A stretch of 35,069 nucleotides of DNA from an uncultured Actinomycetes bacterium (GTDB taxonomy: Bacteria; Actinomycetota; Actinomycetes; Nanopelagicales; Nanopelagicaceae): positions 64,737 to 99,805 of the forward strand of contig CAIKCJ010000018.1 of assembly GCA_903825945.1 (NCBI GenBank). The letters are read 5' to 3'. The notes beneath the pieces are model-generated. The model saw nothing but the letters and a program-made list of their open reading frames with translations. It was not told where the DNA came from and ran no database searches. A program made the translations under genes and the position numbers. How positions within the stretch are numbered: position 1 is the stretch's first letter; every line of letters begins with the position of its first letter. Positions 17,458-26,365 of the stretch are shown here, in pieces.

Positions 17458-18402
17458 ATGGTGCTTTCAGACTTTCCCAATCTGCAGATACTGCAACTAC
17501 CGCTACGCAATACCTTTAGAGGAATTGATACGCGTGAAGTAGCTGTATTTCAAGGCCCTACAGGCTGGAGTGAGTTCTCACCATTTATTGAATATGACGA
17601 AAATGAATCACTCCGGTGGCTGCGAGCTGCAATAGAAGCAGCACAAACCCCATGGCCAGCTATGTACCGAGACAAGGTCGCAATAAACGCGACACTTCCC
17701 GCCGTTGATCCACGGCAGGTGGCTGGAATTCTTTCTCGTTTTAAGGGTTGCACAACAATCAAGATTAAAGTCAGTGATTTTACGCAAGGTGCAGCGCTGG
17801 TCGAAGCAACGTTAAATTTAATTCCAGATGCAAAAATCCGTTTAGATGTAAATGGACTCTGGTCTTATGACCAAGCCATATCTCATCTCACGGAGTATCA
17901 CCTGAGGTTTGGAAGTGTTTTTGAGTATGTAGAACAACCAACCACCAAGGTTCTGGATCTAAAAAGACTACGGGCAGAGTCCCCGGTCAAAATCGCGGCG
18001 GACGAGTCAATTCGAAAGAATCTTGATGGTGATCTCAGTGAGATAAAGAACTTCGCCGATGTTGCCATTCTCAAGTGGCAACCGCTAGGGGGTATTGCAG
18101 CAGCACATGAGATTGCTGAGGAAGTGGGACTCCCAGTTGTCATCTCGAGCGCGCTCGATACAGGGATTGGGATTTCACATGGCTTGGCGCTAGCTGGCTC
18201 ATTTCCACACTTAGATATGGCATGCGGGTTAGGAACGACATCACTCTTTGAAGAAGATATATGTGGGGAGCAGTTTCAGATCGACAATGGCTACCTGAAG
18301 ATCGAAAGAGCGTTCCCAGTAGATTGTGAGAAATTTGCAGCACCTGACGATCGAGTTCAATGGTGGCACAATCGCCTTATGAAGGTCAGTGAATTGCTGT
18401 GA
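17458..18402 (+). CDS. menC: o-Succinylbenzoate synthase
   Basis: A 314-residue enolase-superfamily enzyme that dehydrates SHCHC to o-succinylbenzoate. The full catalytic set of the actinobacterial MenC type is visible: Lys104 in 'IKIKVSD', Asp130 in 'IRLDVNG', Glu159 in 'EYVEQP', Asp182 in 'IAADESIR' and Lys206 in 'AILKWQPLGG'. The ATG lies 5 bases after the menB stop. Its stop overlaps the menD GTG (GTGA), consistent with coupled translation. Confidence 0.94.
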   Translation: MVLSDFPNLQILQLPLRNTFRGIDTREVAVFQGPTGWSEFSPFIEYDENESLRWLRAAIEAAQTPWPAMYRDKVAINATLPAVDPRQVAGILSRFKGCTTIKIKVSDFTQGAALVEATLNLIPDAKIRLDVNGLWSYDQAISHLTEYHLRFGSVFEYVEQPTTKVLDLKRLRAESPVKIAADESIRKNLDGDLSEIKNFADVAILKWQPLGGIAAAHEIAEEVGLPVVISSALDTGIGISHGLALAGSFPHLDMACGLGTTSLFEEDICGEQFQIDNGYLKIERAFPVDCEKFAAPDDRVQWWHNRLMKVSELL

Positions 18403-19955
18403 ACGCGACAAAACTTGCTCGCTTCATAGTCCGCTCCCTGATCGAGAGCGGCGTCAGTCAGTACGTGCTTTCGCCTGGCTCGCGTAATGCCCCTTTATCT
18501 ATTGCCCTTTACGAGGCTAGCCAGCTTGGGTTAATTGAGCTCTTTGTTCGTATCGATGAGCGAAGCGCAGCCTTCTTTGCACTTGGATTATCCAAGTCAT
18601 CTGATAAATATGTAGCCGTTGTTTGTACCAGCGGAACCGCTCTCGCCAATTACCACCCAGCGGCGCTAGAGGCTTATCACAGCGATAACAAACTTTTAAT
18701 TGTGAGCGCTGATCGCCCCGAGCGACTGCGTCGAACTGGGGCTAATCAGACAACGCTTCACTCTGGGCTTTTGGCACCTATTCCAACAATCGATACTGCC
18801 ATTGAGATTGAGCTTGCCCATCATTTAAGGACTGGACCAGTTCATCTCAATCTCCAGTTCGATGAACCACTACTCGCAGATTCGCCAAGCGGCTGGCTGG
18901 ATGGGATTACTCAAAAGCCTGTCACAGTTAATTCTCTCAACCGTGAGGAATTATCTGTTGACCCAAAAACGCTAATTATTGTGGGACATGACCATGCAGG
19001 AATAGATATTGATCTGGTCAACCATTTTGTCGAGAGTTCACACTTACCAGTTATTGCTGAAGACCCTCTGAGCATTCCCTCCGCGATAGCGCACGCTTCT
19101 CTTTTTCTTAGTGAGCCAAAAATTCGGAGTTATCTCAAGCCAGAGCAGATCATTATTATCGGACGAACAACTCTCTCTCGCAGTATCAATGCTCTCATTG
19201 CTGAGTGCTCGCGTCTAGCTGTAGTTGATCTGCGAACTGCATCAATCGATACGGCTCGCGTAGCCGATCGCATTCTCGTCTCCTTGCCACACATATCGAC
19301 TTCGCCTGATACAGAGTGGGTAGCTGCCTGGCGCACATGTGGTGAAACACCAGTTGTGCTTCCGGAGTGGTCAGAGCAACTCGCAATCCAGACTATTGCA
19401 GAGCTGCTACCGGATGAGAGCGCTCTCTTTGTGGCTAGCAGTCGGCCTATTCGCGACATCGAAGGTTTTGCAACGCCGCGAAGTGGCCTAAAGTGCTTTG
19501 CTAACAGGGGTTTGGCGGGCATCGATGGCAATATCTCTACTGCGTTTGGTATCGCAGCCAATGTCGAGCGCAGTTACGCAATTATCGGTGACATTACATT
19601 CTTGCATGATATTTCAGCCTTAGCGGCGCCAGTTGAGGCCAACCTAACAATATTTCTTATCGACAATAATGGTGGCGGAATTTTTAATACTCTTGAACAA
19701 GCTAAGGTCGAGGGATTTGAAAAATTGTTTGGCACCCCCCACAATCTCGATTTAGGCAAAGCCATTACGGGATTCGGAGTCTCGACTCAGCGAGTTAGAG
19801 GAGTGAGCGATCTGCAGCGAGTAATTAACCATCCCCACACTGGACTCCAAGTTATTGTTGTCGAAGTTCCAGACAGGCAAGCGAATGCTGCAGGAATTAA
19901 ATCATCAACTCAGAGTCTTGTGAGCGCGCTTTTAACTGGAGCCAACTTAGCCTGA
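18399..19955 (+). CDS. menD: 2-succinyl-5-enolpyruvyl-6-hydroxy-3-cyclohexene-1-carboxylate synthase
   Basis: A 518-residue thiamine-diphosphate enzyme that joins isochorismate and 2-oxoglutarate, the committed step of classical menaquinone synthesis. The N-terminal PYR domain shows 'LSPGSRNAPLSIAL' and the catalytic Glu in 'IDERSAAFFALG'; the C-terminal PP domain shows 'IGDITFLHDISAL' and 'DNNGGGIFN', which bind the diphosphate and Mg. Start GTG overlaps menC. The last 46 bases overlap the convergent menF gene, so the two transcripts are antisense at their ends. Confidence 0.96.
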   Translation: MNATKLARFIVRSLIESGVSQYVLSPGSRNAPLSIALYEASQLGLIELFVRIDERSAAFFALGLSKSSDKYVAVVCTSGTALANYHPAALEAYHSDNKLLIVSADRPERLRRTGANQTTLHSGLLAPIPTIDTAIEIELAHHLRTGPVHLNLQFDEPLLADSPSGWLDGITQKPVTVNSLNREELSVDPKTLIIVGHDHAGIDIDLVNHFVESSHLPVIAEDPLSIPSAIAHASLFLSEPKIRSYLKPEQIIIIGRTTLSRSINALIAECSRLAVVDLRTASIDTARVADRILVSLPHISTSPDTEWVAAWRTCGETPVVLPEWSEQLAIQTIAELLPDESALFVASSRPIRDIEGFATPRSGLKCFANRGLAGIDGNISTAFGIAANVERSYAIIGDITFLHDISALAAPVEANLTIFLIDNNGGGIFNTLEQAKVEGFEKLFGTPHNLDLGKAITGFGVSTQRVRGVSDLQRVINHPHTGLQVIVVEVPDRQANAAGIKSSTQSLVSALLTGANLA

Positions 19956-21130
19956 CTTTCGGACAACTCTTGCGCAGAATCTGAACCGGCAACAATTCCG
20001 CAGCCAGCAAAGAGTCTGATTGATTTCTGATCATCTGAGATCTGACCGCAACGAAGTGCAATTCCCATTTCGCCATCGCCACGAGCATCAATCCAGCCAA
20101 CTGGCCCTGCATAGCGACCACGATTCATAGATTCGATCTCAGCAATTAAGGCGCGTGCGCTGTTGGTAGGAGTTCCGCAGACTGCAGCCGATGGATGAAG
20201 TGCAGCCGTTAAGGCAAAGATGTCGATGTGTGTCACGGAGTCATTGATGACGCCGGTGACATCAGTTGCTAAGTGCATGACATTTGGCAGGTGTAGAACA
20301 AATGGAGTTTCAGGAACATTTGTTGAGGATGCAAAAGGAGCCAGTGCATCAGCCACAGATCGAACCGCATATTCATGTTCTTCTAAATCTTTCGAGGATT
20401 TAGCGAGTGAGCCCGCCAACACCAAGTCGCGATCTTCATCACCTGTCCTGCGGATGGTTCCTGCAAGAACTCGTGAGGTGACGAGAGTTTTATTGAGGCG
20501 AACCAGCAGTTCGGGGGTGGCACCGACGAGGCCATCAACGAGGTAGAGCCATGTGGATGGGTACTCCTCCTGAAGGGCCCGCAAAAGTGAGCGCGGATCA
20601 ATATCTTCCGTCGATGTAGCTACTTCGTCTCTAGCAAGGACCACCTTTTCAAGGTCCCCACGTTTAATTCGCGATACAGCCTGATCAACGCGTTCACCCC
20701 AGGCGAGATCTCCAAGGGATCCCTTGCCCCAGATAAATTCTTGGTGGCTCTGTTTACGCAGAGCTTCATGGAGCTTTGGTTGTTCATCGCCAATCCAGGT
20801 CATCCAGGACTTGTCGCCTTTTTCAACAACAATGACTTGAGGAATCACCAATATGGATGGCTCATTTTCATCGAAGGAAAATGAAGCGAAGAGAATCGGT
20901 CCAGTGCCGGAACCGTGGACGCCATTTTTTATATCAAGTTGCTTGAGTTGTTCATGCCACCAATTTTGCGCATCGACAAAGCGTTTTGGTCCTTGGACTA
21001 TTGTGGAGCGATATGTGCCAAATCCAATGAAACCTTGACCGCCACGAATCCATGTTGCTGTTATAGGAAGACCGCACTCAATAGCTGTGAGCGCAGGATG
21101 TTCTCCGAGGAGTTCTGTGGTGAGCTTCAT
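19910..21130 (-). CDS. menF: Isochorismate synthase
   Basis: A 406-residue chorismate-binding enzyme making isochorismate for MenD. The active-site Lys lies in 'LEKVVLARDEV' near residue 162; 'LAGTIRRTGDEDRDL' near 236, 'HPSAAVCGTPT' near 313 and 'RGRYAGPVGWIDARGDGE' near 335 are the conserved C-terminal motifs with the Mg-binding acids. The N-terminal part is variable, as usual. It could be called EntC/DhbC, but the location among men genes and the absence of siderophore genes favours MenF. A 5-bp inverted repeat (ACGCT/AGCGT) lies just upstream of the ATG. Confidence 0.9.
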   Translation of the reverse strand: MKLTTELLGEHPALTAIECGLPITATWIRGGQGFIGFGTYRSTIVQGPKRFVDAQNWWHEQLKQLDIKNGVHGSGTGPILFASFSFDENEPSILVIPQVIVVEKGDKSWMTWIGDEQPKLHEALRKQSHQEFIWGKGSLGDLAWGERVDQAVSRIKRGDLEKVVLARDEVATSTEDIDPRSLLRALQEEYPSTWLYLVDGLVGATPELLVRLNKTLVTSRVLAGTIRRTGDEDRDLVLAGSLAKSSKDLEEHEYAVRSVADALAPFASSTNVPETPFVLHLPNVMHLATDVTGVINDSVTHIDIFALTAALHPSAAVCGTPTNSARALIAEIESMNRGRYAGPVGWIDARGDGEMGIALRCGQISDDQKSIRLFAGCGIVAGSDSAQELSESQAKLAPVKSALTRL

Positions 21131-21154
21131 AACGCTCTTAAGCGTAGTGTCTGA

Positions 21155-21748
21155 TTAGGAATTGCGCAGGTTGGCAGGAAGCAGGCGCCAAACTAAAGGA
21201 AGTGCTGTGCTAGCGATTGCAATTTTCAAGACTTCACCTGGAACAAATGGAGCGAATCCCTTGGAGAAGGTCCAGCTCCAACTTTGTGCCGCAACATGAT
21301 GCAACCAGATAAGGCCAGCTGTGAAGATAACAACCTCTCCAGCAATCATTGTTGTAATTGATGTGCGTAGCTTGCGATCCCACGCACGGTGAGCAAGAAA
21401 GCCGGTGATCAGTGAAGCAAGGAGCATTCCAACGAGATATCCACCAGTAGCACCTGATAAACGTGCAACGCCATGGCCACCAGAAGCAAAAATTGGTGCT
21501 CCAGCTATTCCGATGACGAGATATGTTGCAAATGTTGTGAATCCAAGTGATGCGCCATAGGCGGTTCCGAGAAGAAGTGCGCCAAGTGTCTGACCCGTGA
21601 CAGGGACTGGCGAACCAGGAATAGGTAGCGCAATCTGAGCCATGAGCGCCAAGAATGCGCTTCCACCTAGGACAAGTGCCGCTTGTGTAACTACTGTTGA
21701 ACGTGTGAGGACAGTAGAACGCAATGTAGCTTGTGATGTGAAGGACAT
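21155..21748 (-). CDS. bioY: BioY family biotin transporter (S component)
   Basis: A 197-residue membrane protein with about six helices. 'PIPGSPVPVTGQTLGALLLG' near residue 43 and 'GVARLSGATGGYLVG' near 95 are the BioY signatures for biotin binding. It works as a biotin importer, either with an ECF ATPase/transmembrane pair encoded elsewhere or alone; no bioM or bioN is in the window. A strong ribosome binding site (AAGGGAG) precedes the ATG. Cofactor uptake suits a reduced-genome lifestyle. It is divergent from menG across 60 bases. Confidence 0.92.
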   Translation of the reverse strand: MSFTSQATLRSTVLTRSTVVTQAALVLGGSAFLALMAQIALPIPGSPVPVTGQTLGALLLGTAYGASLGFTTFATYLVIGIAGAPIFASGGHGVARLSGATGGYLVGMLLASLITGFLAHRAWDRKLRTSITTMIAGEVVIFTAGLIWLHHVAAQSWSWTFSKGFAPFVPGEVLKIAIASTALPLVWRLLPANLRNS

Positions 21749-21808
21749 TTAGGCTCCCTTTAAGGATCTCAGGTTGTCAGAAAAGCCTACTCCCGAAAGA
21801 ATGTACGC

Positions 21809-22510
21809 GTGAGTAAGTCAGCAGATCTCAATAAAAAGCCACAGGAAGTATCTGCCATGTTCGATGGGGTAGCTAAGCGCTATGACCTGATGAATGACTT
21901 GCTGAGCCTGGGTCAGACGAAGAATTGGCGCAAAGCAGCTACCGCGATTATTAAACCAACTGCTGGCATGAAGATCCTAGATCTCGCTGCAGGAACTGGT
22001 GCATCTAGCCGTCCGCTGGCAGATGCAGGCGCTGAAGTTTACCCAGTCGACTTTTCGCAAGGCATGCTTGATTCAGGTCGCAAGCGCCACCCAGATCTTC
22101 ACTTCACTTTGGGCGATGCACTCAATATTCCATTTAAGGATAATGAATTTGATGTCACAACGATCTCCTTTGGACTTCGCAACACCAACGATGTTAACAA
22201 AGCACTTCATGAAGCGCTACGAGTCACAAAAGATGGCGGGCGACTTGTTGTGGTTGAATTTTCACACCCAACCAACAAAATATTTCGTACTGTGTACATG
22301 AAATATTTGATGGCCTTACTCCCAAAAATTTCTCGTAAACTTTCATCTAATCCAGATGCATATGTCTATCTAGCTGAGAGTATCCAAGCATGGCCGACTC
22401 AGAGTGAGCTTGCTAAGAAAATTGCAGCTGCAGGTTGGCAACAGACTGCGTGGAAAAATCTTACTTTTGGAATCGTCGCGATTCACAGCGCGGTTAAAGT
22501 GGGTAAATAA
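21809..22510 (+). CDS. menG: Demethylmenaquinone methyltransferase
   Basis: A 233-residue SAM-dependent methyltransferase (UbiE/MenG family) that methylates demethylmenaquinone in the last step of the pathway. The N-terminal 'MFDGVAKRYDLMNDLLSLGQ' segment at about 17-36 is the family signature, 'LDLAAGTGASSRPLA' is the SAM-binding loop, and 'RVTKDGGRLVVVEFSHP' the post-motif. The GTG start at 21809 has a GAAAGAA-type weak ribosome binding site. Only two bases separate it from the prenyl synthase gene, so both are in one operon. Confidence 0.94.
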   Translation: MSKSADLNKKPQEVSAMFDGVAKRYDLMNDLLSLGQTKNWRKAATAIIKPTAGMKILDLAAGTGASSRPLADAGAEVYPVDFSQGMLDSGRKRHPDLHFTLGDALNIPFKDNEFDVTTISFGLRNTNDVNKALHEALRVTKDGGRLVVVEFSHPTNKIFRTVYMKYLMALLPKISRKLSSNPDAYVYLAESIQAWPTQSELAKKIAAAGWQQTAWKNLTFGIVAIHSAVKVGK

Positions 22511-22512
22511 AA

Positions 22513-23499
22513 GTGGCCTTCGGTATTCCAAAGATTGACTTGGGGTTAGAGCTCTCCCTCAAGCGCGATATGAAGCGCGTAGAAGAACTCTTGCTCTCGC
22601 ATATCGAGGGCGATTACCCATTGGTGATTGAAACTTCACGCCATCTCGTTCAGGCTGGCGGCAAGCGGTTACGTCCCTTGCTTGCTCTACTTGGAGCTCA
22701 GTTTGGGGATCCAAAAGCGGCGGGCATCATTGAGGCGGCTGCGGTAGTTGAACTCACCCACTTAGCTACTTTGTATCACGATGATGTTATGGATGAAGCT
22801 CCACTAAGGCGTGGGGTAGTCAGCGCAAATGAGCGCTGGGGAAATACCGTTGCAATTTTGACTGGTGATTATCTCTTTGCAAAAGCCTCGGATCTCCTTG
22901 CAGATCTAGGGCCAGAGGCTGTTCGCCTCCAGGCTAAGACATTTGAACGTCTGGTTATTGGTCAAATTAGTGAAACCCAAGGCTCTACGCCGGGGCTTTC
23001 GCTGCTCGATCACTATCTCAAAGTTGTTGCCGATAAGACTGGTTCACTGATTGCAACATCTGCTCGCCTAGGTGCGATGTTGGCTGGTGCTCCTGCTAGC
23101 GACATTGAAGCGCTCACAAAATTCGGTGAAAAGATCGGTGTAGTTTTCCAACTCGCAGATGACGTTATCGATGTTGAAAGTGAATCCACTGAATCAGGAA
23201 AAACTCCGGGAACTGATCTTCGCGAGGGCGTCCCAACCTTAGTCACGCTCTTTATTCTTACATCAGATGATCCTGCAGATGCAGAGTTGAAGAAGATTCT
23301 TTCGGCTCCAATTACCGATGAGACGGTAGTGGCACAAACGCTTGAAGCGCTACGACGCCATCCTTCTTTAGGTCTGGCTAAAGATTTGCTTAATCAGTAT
23401 GCGCAGGATGCAACAAATGAAATTGCATCTCTGCCAGAGAATGCAGCTAAACGTGCCCTAATCGAGCTCTGCCAAGTTATTGTCACTAGAACGTCCTGA
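22513..23499 (+). CDS. Long-chain polyprenyl diphosphate synthase for menaquinone
   Basis: A 328-residue trans-prenyltransferase. The first Asp-rich motif DDVMD occupies residues 90-94 ('YHDDVMDEAPLRRG') and the second DDVID residues 216-220; 'GGKRLRPLL' near 49-57 binds IPP. Small residues before the first motif fit a long product such as the C40-C45 chain of actinobacterial menaquinones, but exact length cannot be read. The mycobacterial equivalent next to the men genes is GrcC1. GTG start; the last 42 bases overlap the convergent rarD-like gene. Confidence 0.92.
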   Translation: MAFGIPKIDLGLELSLKRDMKRVEELLLSHIEGDYPLVIETSRHLVQAGGKRLRPLLALLGAQFGDPKAAGIIEAAAVVELTHLATLYHDDVMDEAPLRRGVVSANERWGNTVAILTGDYLFAKASDLLADLGPEAVRLQAKTFERLVIGQISETQGSTPGLSLLDHYLKVVADKTGSLIATSARLGAMLAGAPASDIEALTKFGEKIGVVFQLADDVIDVESESTESGKTPGTDLREGVPTLVTLFILTSDDPADAELKKILSAPITDETVVAQTLEALRRHPSLGLAKDLLNQYAQDATNEIASLPENAAKRALIELCQVIVTRTS

Positions 23500-24357
23500 T
23501 TTCACAAGATCAATTCCTAGGGCGAAGAGTGCTAACCAGACGATTGAAAAGCCCATCCATCGTCCACTTGTCATCTTCTCGTGGTTTTTAAATACACCGA
23601 TAAGGAACTGAACTGTCGGAACAATGTATTGAAATAGACCGATGACCGAGTATGGAAGTTGGTTTACAGAGTTATTGAAAAGTAGAAGTGGTACTGCTGT
23701 CACAACACCGGCACCCATGAGAAGGAGCGTTAGATGAGTGCTGTGCCCGAATTGACCTGTTCCTTTGTTGGCTAGGTAAACCAGATATGCACCGTAAGGA
23801 ATCGCCGAAAGGAAGGTTTCGAGGGCAAGACCTTCAAGAGCTCCTAGTCCTAACTTCTTTTTAGTCAGGCCGTACGAGCCCCATGATGCCGTAATTCCGA
23901 GTGCAATCCAAGGAAAGTGCCCGTAATCAATCGCTAAAACAAGAACTCCGATTGCTGCAATCCCGACTGCGAGCCACTGAAGTGGACGCATTTTCTCTTT
24001 AAGGAGCACCACACCGAATAAAACAATGACGAGTGGATTGATGTAATACCCGAGCGCACACTCAACGACATGTCCGTGGTTAACGCCCCAGACATAGATC
24101 AACCAGTTACCTGAGACAAAGATGGTAGCCAGCGTGAGTCGAATCAGGTTATGGCGAATCTTTAGCAGCGCAAAAGTCGCTCTGAATTTCTTTGAGAATA
24201 GTAAGACGACGGTGCAGAAGACCATCGTCCAAATTGCCCGGTGCGCAACGATCTCAAATGAATTGGCAGGCTTTAGTAGTGGCCAGTAGAGGGGGAATAG
24301 ACCCCACATCAAGTTGGCTGCGATGGCAAACGCGATCGCGCGACCAGAATGTTTCAT
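23458..24357 (-). CDS. rarD: RarD-like EamA-family transporter
   Basis: A 299-residue protein with about ten hydrophobic helices in two EamA halves. 'LMWGLFPLYWPLLKPANSFEIVAHRAIWT' (in parts) is the hallmark N-terminus of RarD, a drug/metabolite superfamily permease first named for chloramphenicol sensitivity; the natural substrate is unknown. It starts 4 bases downstream of the yajQ stop in the same direction, so it is likely cotranscribed with yajQ. Its 3' end is antisense to the prenyl synthase gene. Confidence 0.88.
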   Translation of the reverse strand: MKHSGRAIAFAIAANLMWGLFPLYWPLLKPANSFEIVAHRAIWTMVFCTVVLLFSKKFRATFALLKIRHNLIRLTLATIFVSGNWLIYVWGVNHGHVVECALGYYINPLVIVLFGVVLLKEKMRPLQWLAVGIAAIGVLVLAIDYGHFPWIALGITASWGSYGLTKKKLGLGALEGLALETFLSAIPYGAYLVYLANKGTGQFGHSTHLTLLLMGAGVVTAVPLLLFNNSVNQLPYSVIGLFQYIVPTVQFLIGVFKNHEKMTSGRWMGFSIVWLALFALGIDLVKSGRSSDNNLAELD

Positions 24358-24361
24358 GCGA

Positions 24362-24850
24362 TCAACGGTAATTAGTGAATTGGACTGAAAATTCCCAAGG
24401 ATGATCTTTCACAAGGGCGATGGCATCTTGGAGATCATCGCGGCTCTTGCTTGTCACGCGGAGCTCTTCACCTTGAATCTGACTCTTAATTGACTTAGGA
24501 CCTTCGTCGCGAAGCAATTTAGCGATCTTCTTCGCATCTTCAGTTTTGATTCCCTCTTTAAAGGAGCAAGAGATCTTGTAGAGCTTGCCACTGAGTTGTG
24601 GGTCAGTAGCATCCAAATGCTTGAGTGAAATTCCACGCTTTACTAACTTATCACGGAGGACTTCGAGAGCGGCCTTAGCTTTCTCTTCTGATCCGGCTTC
24701 GATATTGATCTTCTCGCCCGATTTTTCAAGGGTTGTCTCTGTGTTTTTGAAATCGAAGCGAGTATCGATTTCACGTGAGGCCTGATTGAAAGCATTATCA
24801 ACTTCCATATGGTCGATCTTGGAAACTATGTCGAAACTGGAATCAGCCAT
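24362..24850 (-). CDS. YajQ family nucleotide-binding protein
   Basis: A 162-residue protein starting 'MADSSFDIVSKIDHMEVDNA', typical of the YajQ/DUF520 family, with the two repeated ferredoxin-like domains ('EIDTRFDFKNTETTL' and 'KSIKSQIQGEELRVTSKSRDDLQ' in parts). Some members bind cyclic di-GMP and act with transcription factors; in Actinobacteria the role is unproven. Normal length. The first 8 bases overlap the end of the NCS1 permease gene upstream. Confidence 0.92.
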   Translation of the reverse strand: MADSSFDIVSKIDHMEVDNAFNQASREIDTRFDFKNTETTLEKSGEKINIEAGSEEKAKAALEVLRDKLVKRGISLKHLDATDPQLSGKLYKISCSFKEGIKTEDAKKIAKLLRDEGPKSIKSQIQGEELRVTSKSRDDLQDAIALVKDHPWEFSVQFTNYR

Positions 24851-26291
24851 TGTGCGCCTCCTGCTTTGTTATTGCTCTACGTGAAAGAAGTATGTGTCCT
24901 GCGAATCCTACGGCTAGGGCCACTATGACCCCGACATTGGCTGGTGCCCATTGTCCGGACTTTCCACCGATAGCGCTCATGAAGTAACCCTGCCAATTAA
25001 GCCATTTGGCCGATGGGTCACTGTTGGTGACAAACCCCCACCCAATAACTGTGGCCGAAATCAGAAGAAGAAGGGATCGCGTATTCCATGCCCCATAGCG
25101 CCCGAGTGGATCAAATAGATCACCCTGCACGTAATCGACCTTGCGCATAATGACATCGGCTACGAAGATCGCAGACCAGGCAGCAATCGGAACACCCAAA
25201 GTAATGAGGAATGCTTGGAATGGCGCGACGAAATTGGGGGAGTGCCAGGCAATATAGATCGTGCCAATAAGCATGATGATCGCATCGATAATCGCAGCAC
25301 GGTGACGGCGATAAGGAAAGCCAATCGAGACAAGTGCGATACCAGATGAATAAAGATCCAAAATCGCTCCACCAATAAGTCCAAGGATAGCAACGATTGC
25401 AAATGGAATTAAGAACCATGTTTGCAAGATGCTTGTGAGTGCACCAACGGGATCGCCTTCGATTGCTCCTTTAAGAGTCGATGAACTCGCAGAAAGTAGT
25501 GTTCCAAAAATGACAAGAATGATGGGAACTAGTGATGAACCGAATACTGTCCAACCAATAACACTTCGGTTCGACGTATTGCGTGGCAGGTAACGACTGT
25601 AGTCGGCTGCTGAATTCACCCAACCAAGTCCGATTCCGGTAATTGCAAAGATTGTGGCACCGACAAGTCCGGCAAGTGAACCAGAGTGCCCTGCGTTAAG
25701 TGTGTGAACCTTGTGCCAATCAATCTTGCTCCATGTAAGAGCGATATATCCCAGTGTGAGCACGATTGTGATTGATGTGAGCCAGCGTTGTACCTTCATG
25801 ATGGTCTGGAATCCAAGAACTCCGCCGAAGATTACAAGTCCGGCAGAGACCATGAAACCGATAACGAGCGCGAAGTTGTGGTTGATATGCCCCACTCGAA
25901 CAAGCACTGTGCGCGAAGCAAGTGTGGCTAGTGCAACAAGGACGGTCTCCCAACCCACAAAGGTGAGGTACGAGAGAAAGCCCGGAAGAACATTTCCTTT
26001 GACGCCGAAAGCTGCTCGTGAAAGCGTCATTGTCGGTGCATTCGAACGCTTACCTGCGATGGAGCTAACCCCAACGAGCCCAAAAGAGCTGACGGTTCCA
26101 ACGACTGCGGCGATTACGGCCTGCCAAAATGAAATATTAAAGAGATCCAGAAACAATCCGCCATAGCCCAAGGCCAAGAGCGAGACATTGGCGGCGGCCC
26201 AAGGCCAGAAGAGTGAGCGAGCTGTGCCACCACGCTGCGCCTCATCGATCACGTTGGTGCTGTTGAGTTCGATAGAATTAAGGATATTCAC
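24843..26291 (-). CDS. NCS1 family nucleobase:cation symporter (cytosine/purine permease)
   Basis: A 482-residue permease with about twelve hydrophobic segments. The early 'AFGVKGNVLPGFLSYLTFVGWETV' region (in parts) and 'GLGWVNSAADYSRYLP' near residue 224 are characteristic of the purine-cytosine permease branch of NCS1 transporters, which import cytosine, purines or related compounds using a cation gradient. Substrate cannot be assigned. No nucleobase-salvage gene is adjacent. The 74-base divergent region in front of it contains a GC-rich palindrome. Confidence 0.85.
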   Translation of the reverse strand: MNILNSIELNSTNVIDEAQRGGTARSLFWPWAAANVSLLALGYGGLFLDLFNISFWQAVIAAVVGTVSSFGLVGVSSIAGKRSNAPTMTLSRAAFGVKGNVLPGFLSYLTFVGWETVLVALATLASRTVLVRVGHINHNFALVIGFMVSAGLVIFGGVLGFQTIMKVQRWLTSITIVLTLGYIALTWSKIDWHKVHTLNAGHSGSLAGLVGATIFAITGIGLGWVNSAADYSRYLPRNTSNRSVIGWTVFGSSLVPIILVIFGTLLSASSSTLKGAIEGDPVGALTSILQTWFLIPFAIVAILGLIGGAILDLYSSGIALVSIGFPYRRHRAAIIDAIIMLIGTIYIAWHSPNFVAPFQAFLITLGVPIAAWSAIFVADVIMRKVDYVQGDLFDPLGRYGAWNTRSLLLLISATVIGWGFVTNSDPSAKWLNWQGYFMSAIGGKSGQWAPANVGVIVALAVGFAGHILLSRRAITKQEAHNG

Positions 26292-26307
26292 AGGCTCACT
26301 CTAACGG

Positions 26308-26326
26308 AGCGCGGTTGCGAGCCGCG
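26308..26326. promoter_or_regulatory. GC-rich inverted repeat in the NCS1/DUF4190 divergent region
   Basis: CGCGG-N7-CCGCG (26309-26325) is a perfect 5-bp inverted repeat, extendable by G-T pairs on both sides, midway between the NCS1 permease gene and the following small gene. It may be an operator or an mRNA hairpin. No U-tract follows, so it is not a standard terminator. Confidence 0.3.
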
Positions 26327-26365
26327 TCGAAAGTGCCATATTTAATGAAACAAAGGAGTTTTACT

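Noticed and set aside
19130-19561. 143-codon open frame antisense to menD
   Set aside because: It is contained in the conserved ThDP-binding part of MenD and looks like a translation artefact.
21750-21789. TAGGCT / AGCCTA arms between bioY and menG as a biotin regulator site
   Set aside because: The arms are only 6 bases and 28 bases apart, and do not match known BirA, BioR or BioQ sites.
25711-26166. Long open frame opposite the NCS1 permease gene
   Set aside because: It lies wholly inside a clear permease gene on the other strand and has no family-like motifs; it is a shadow of codon bias.
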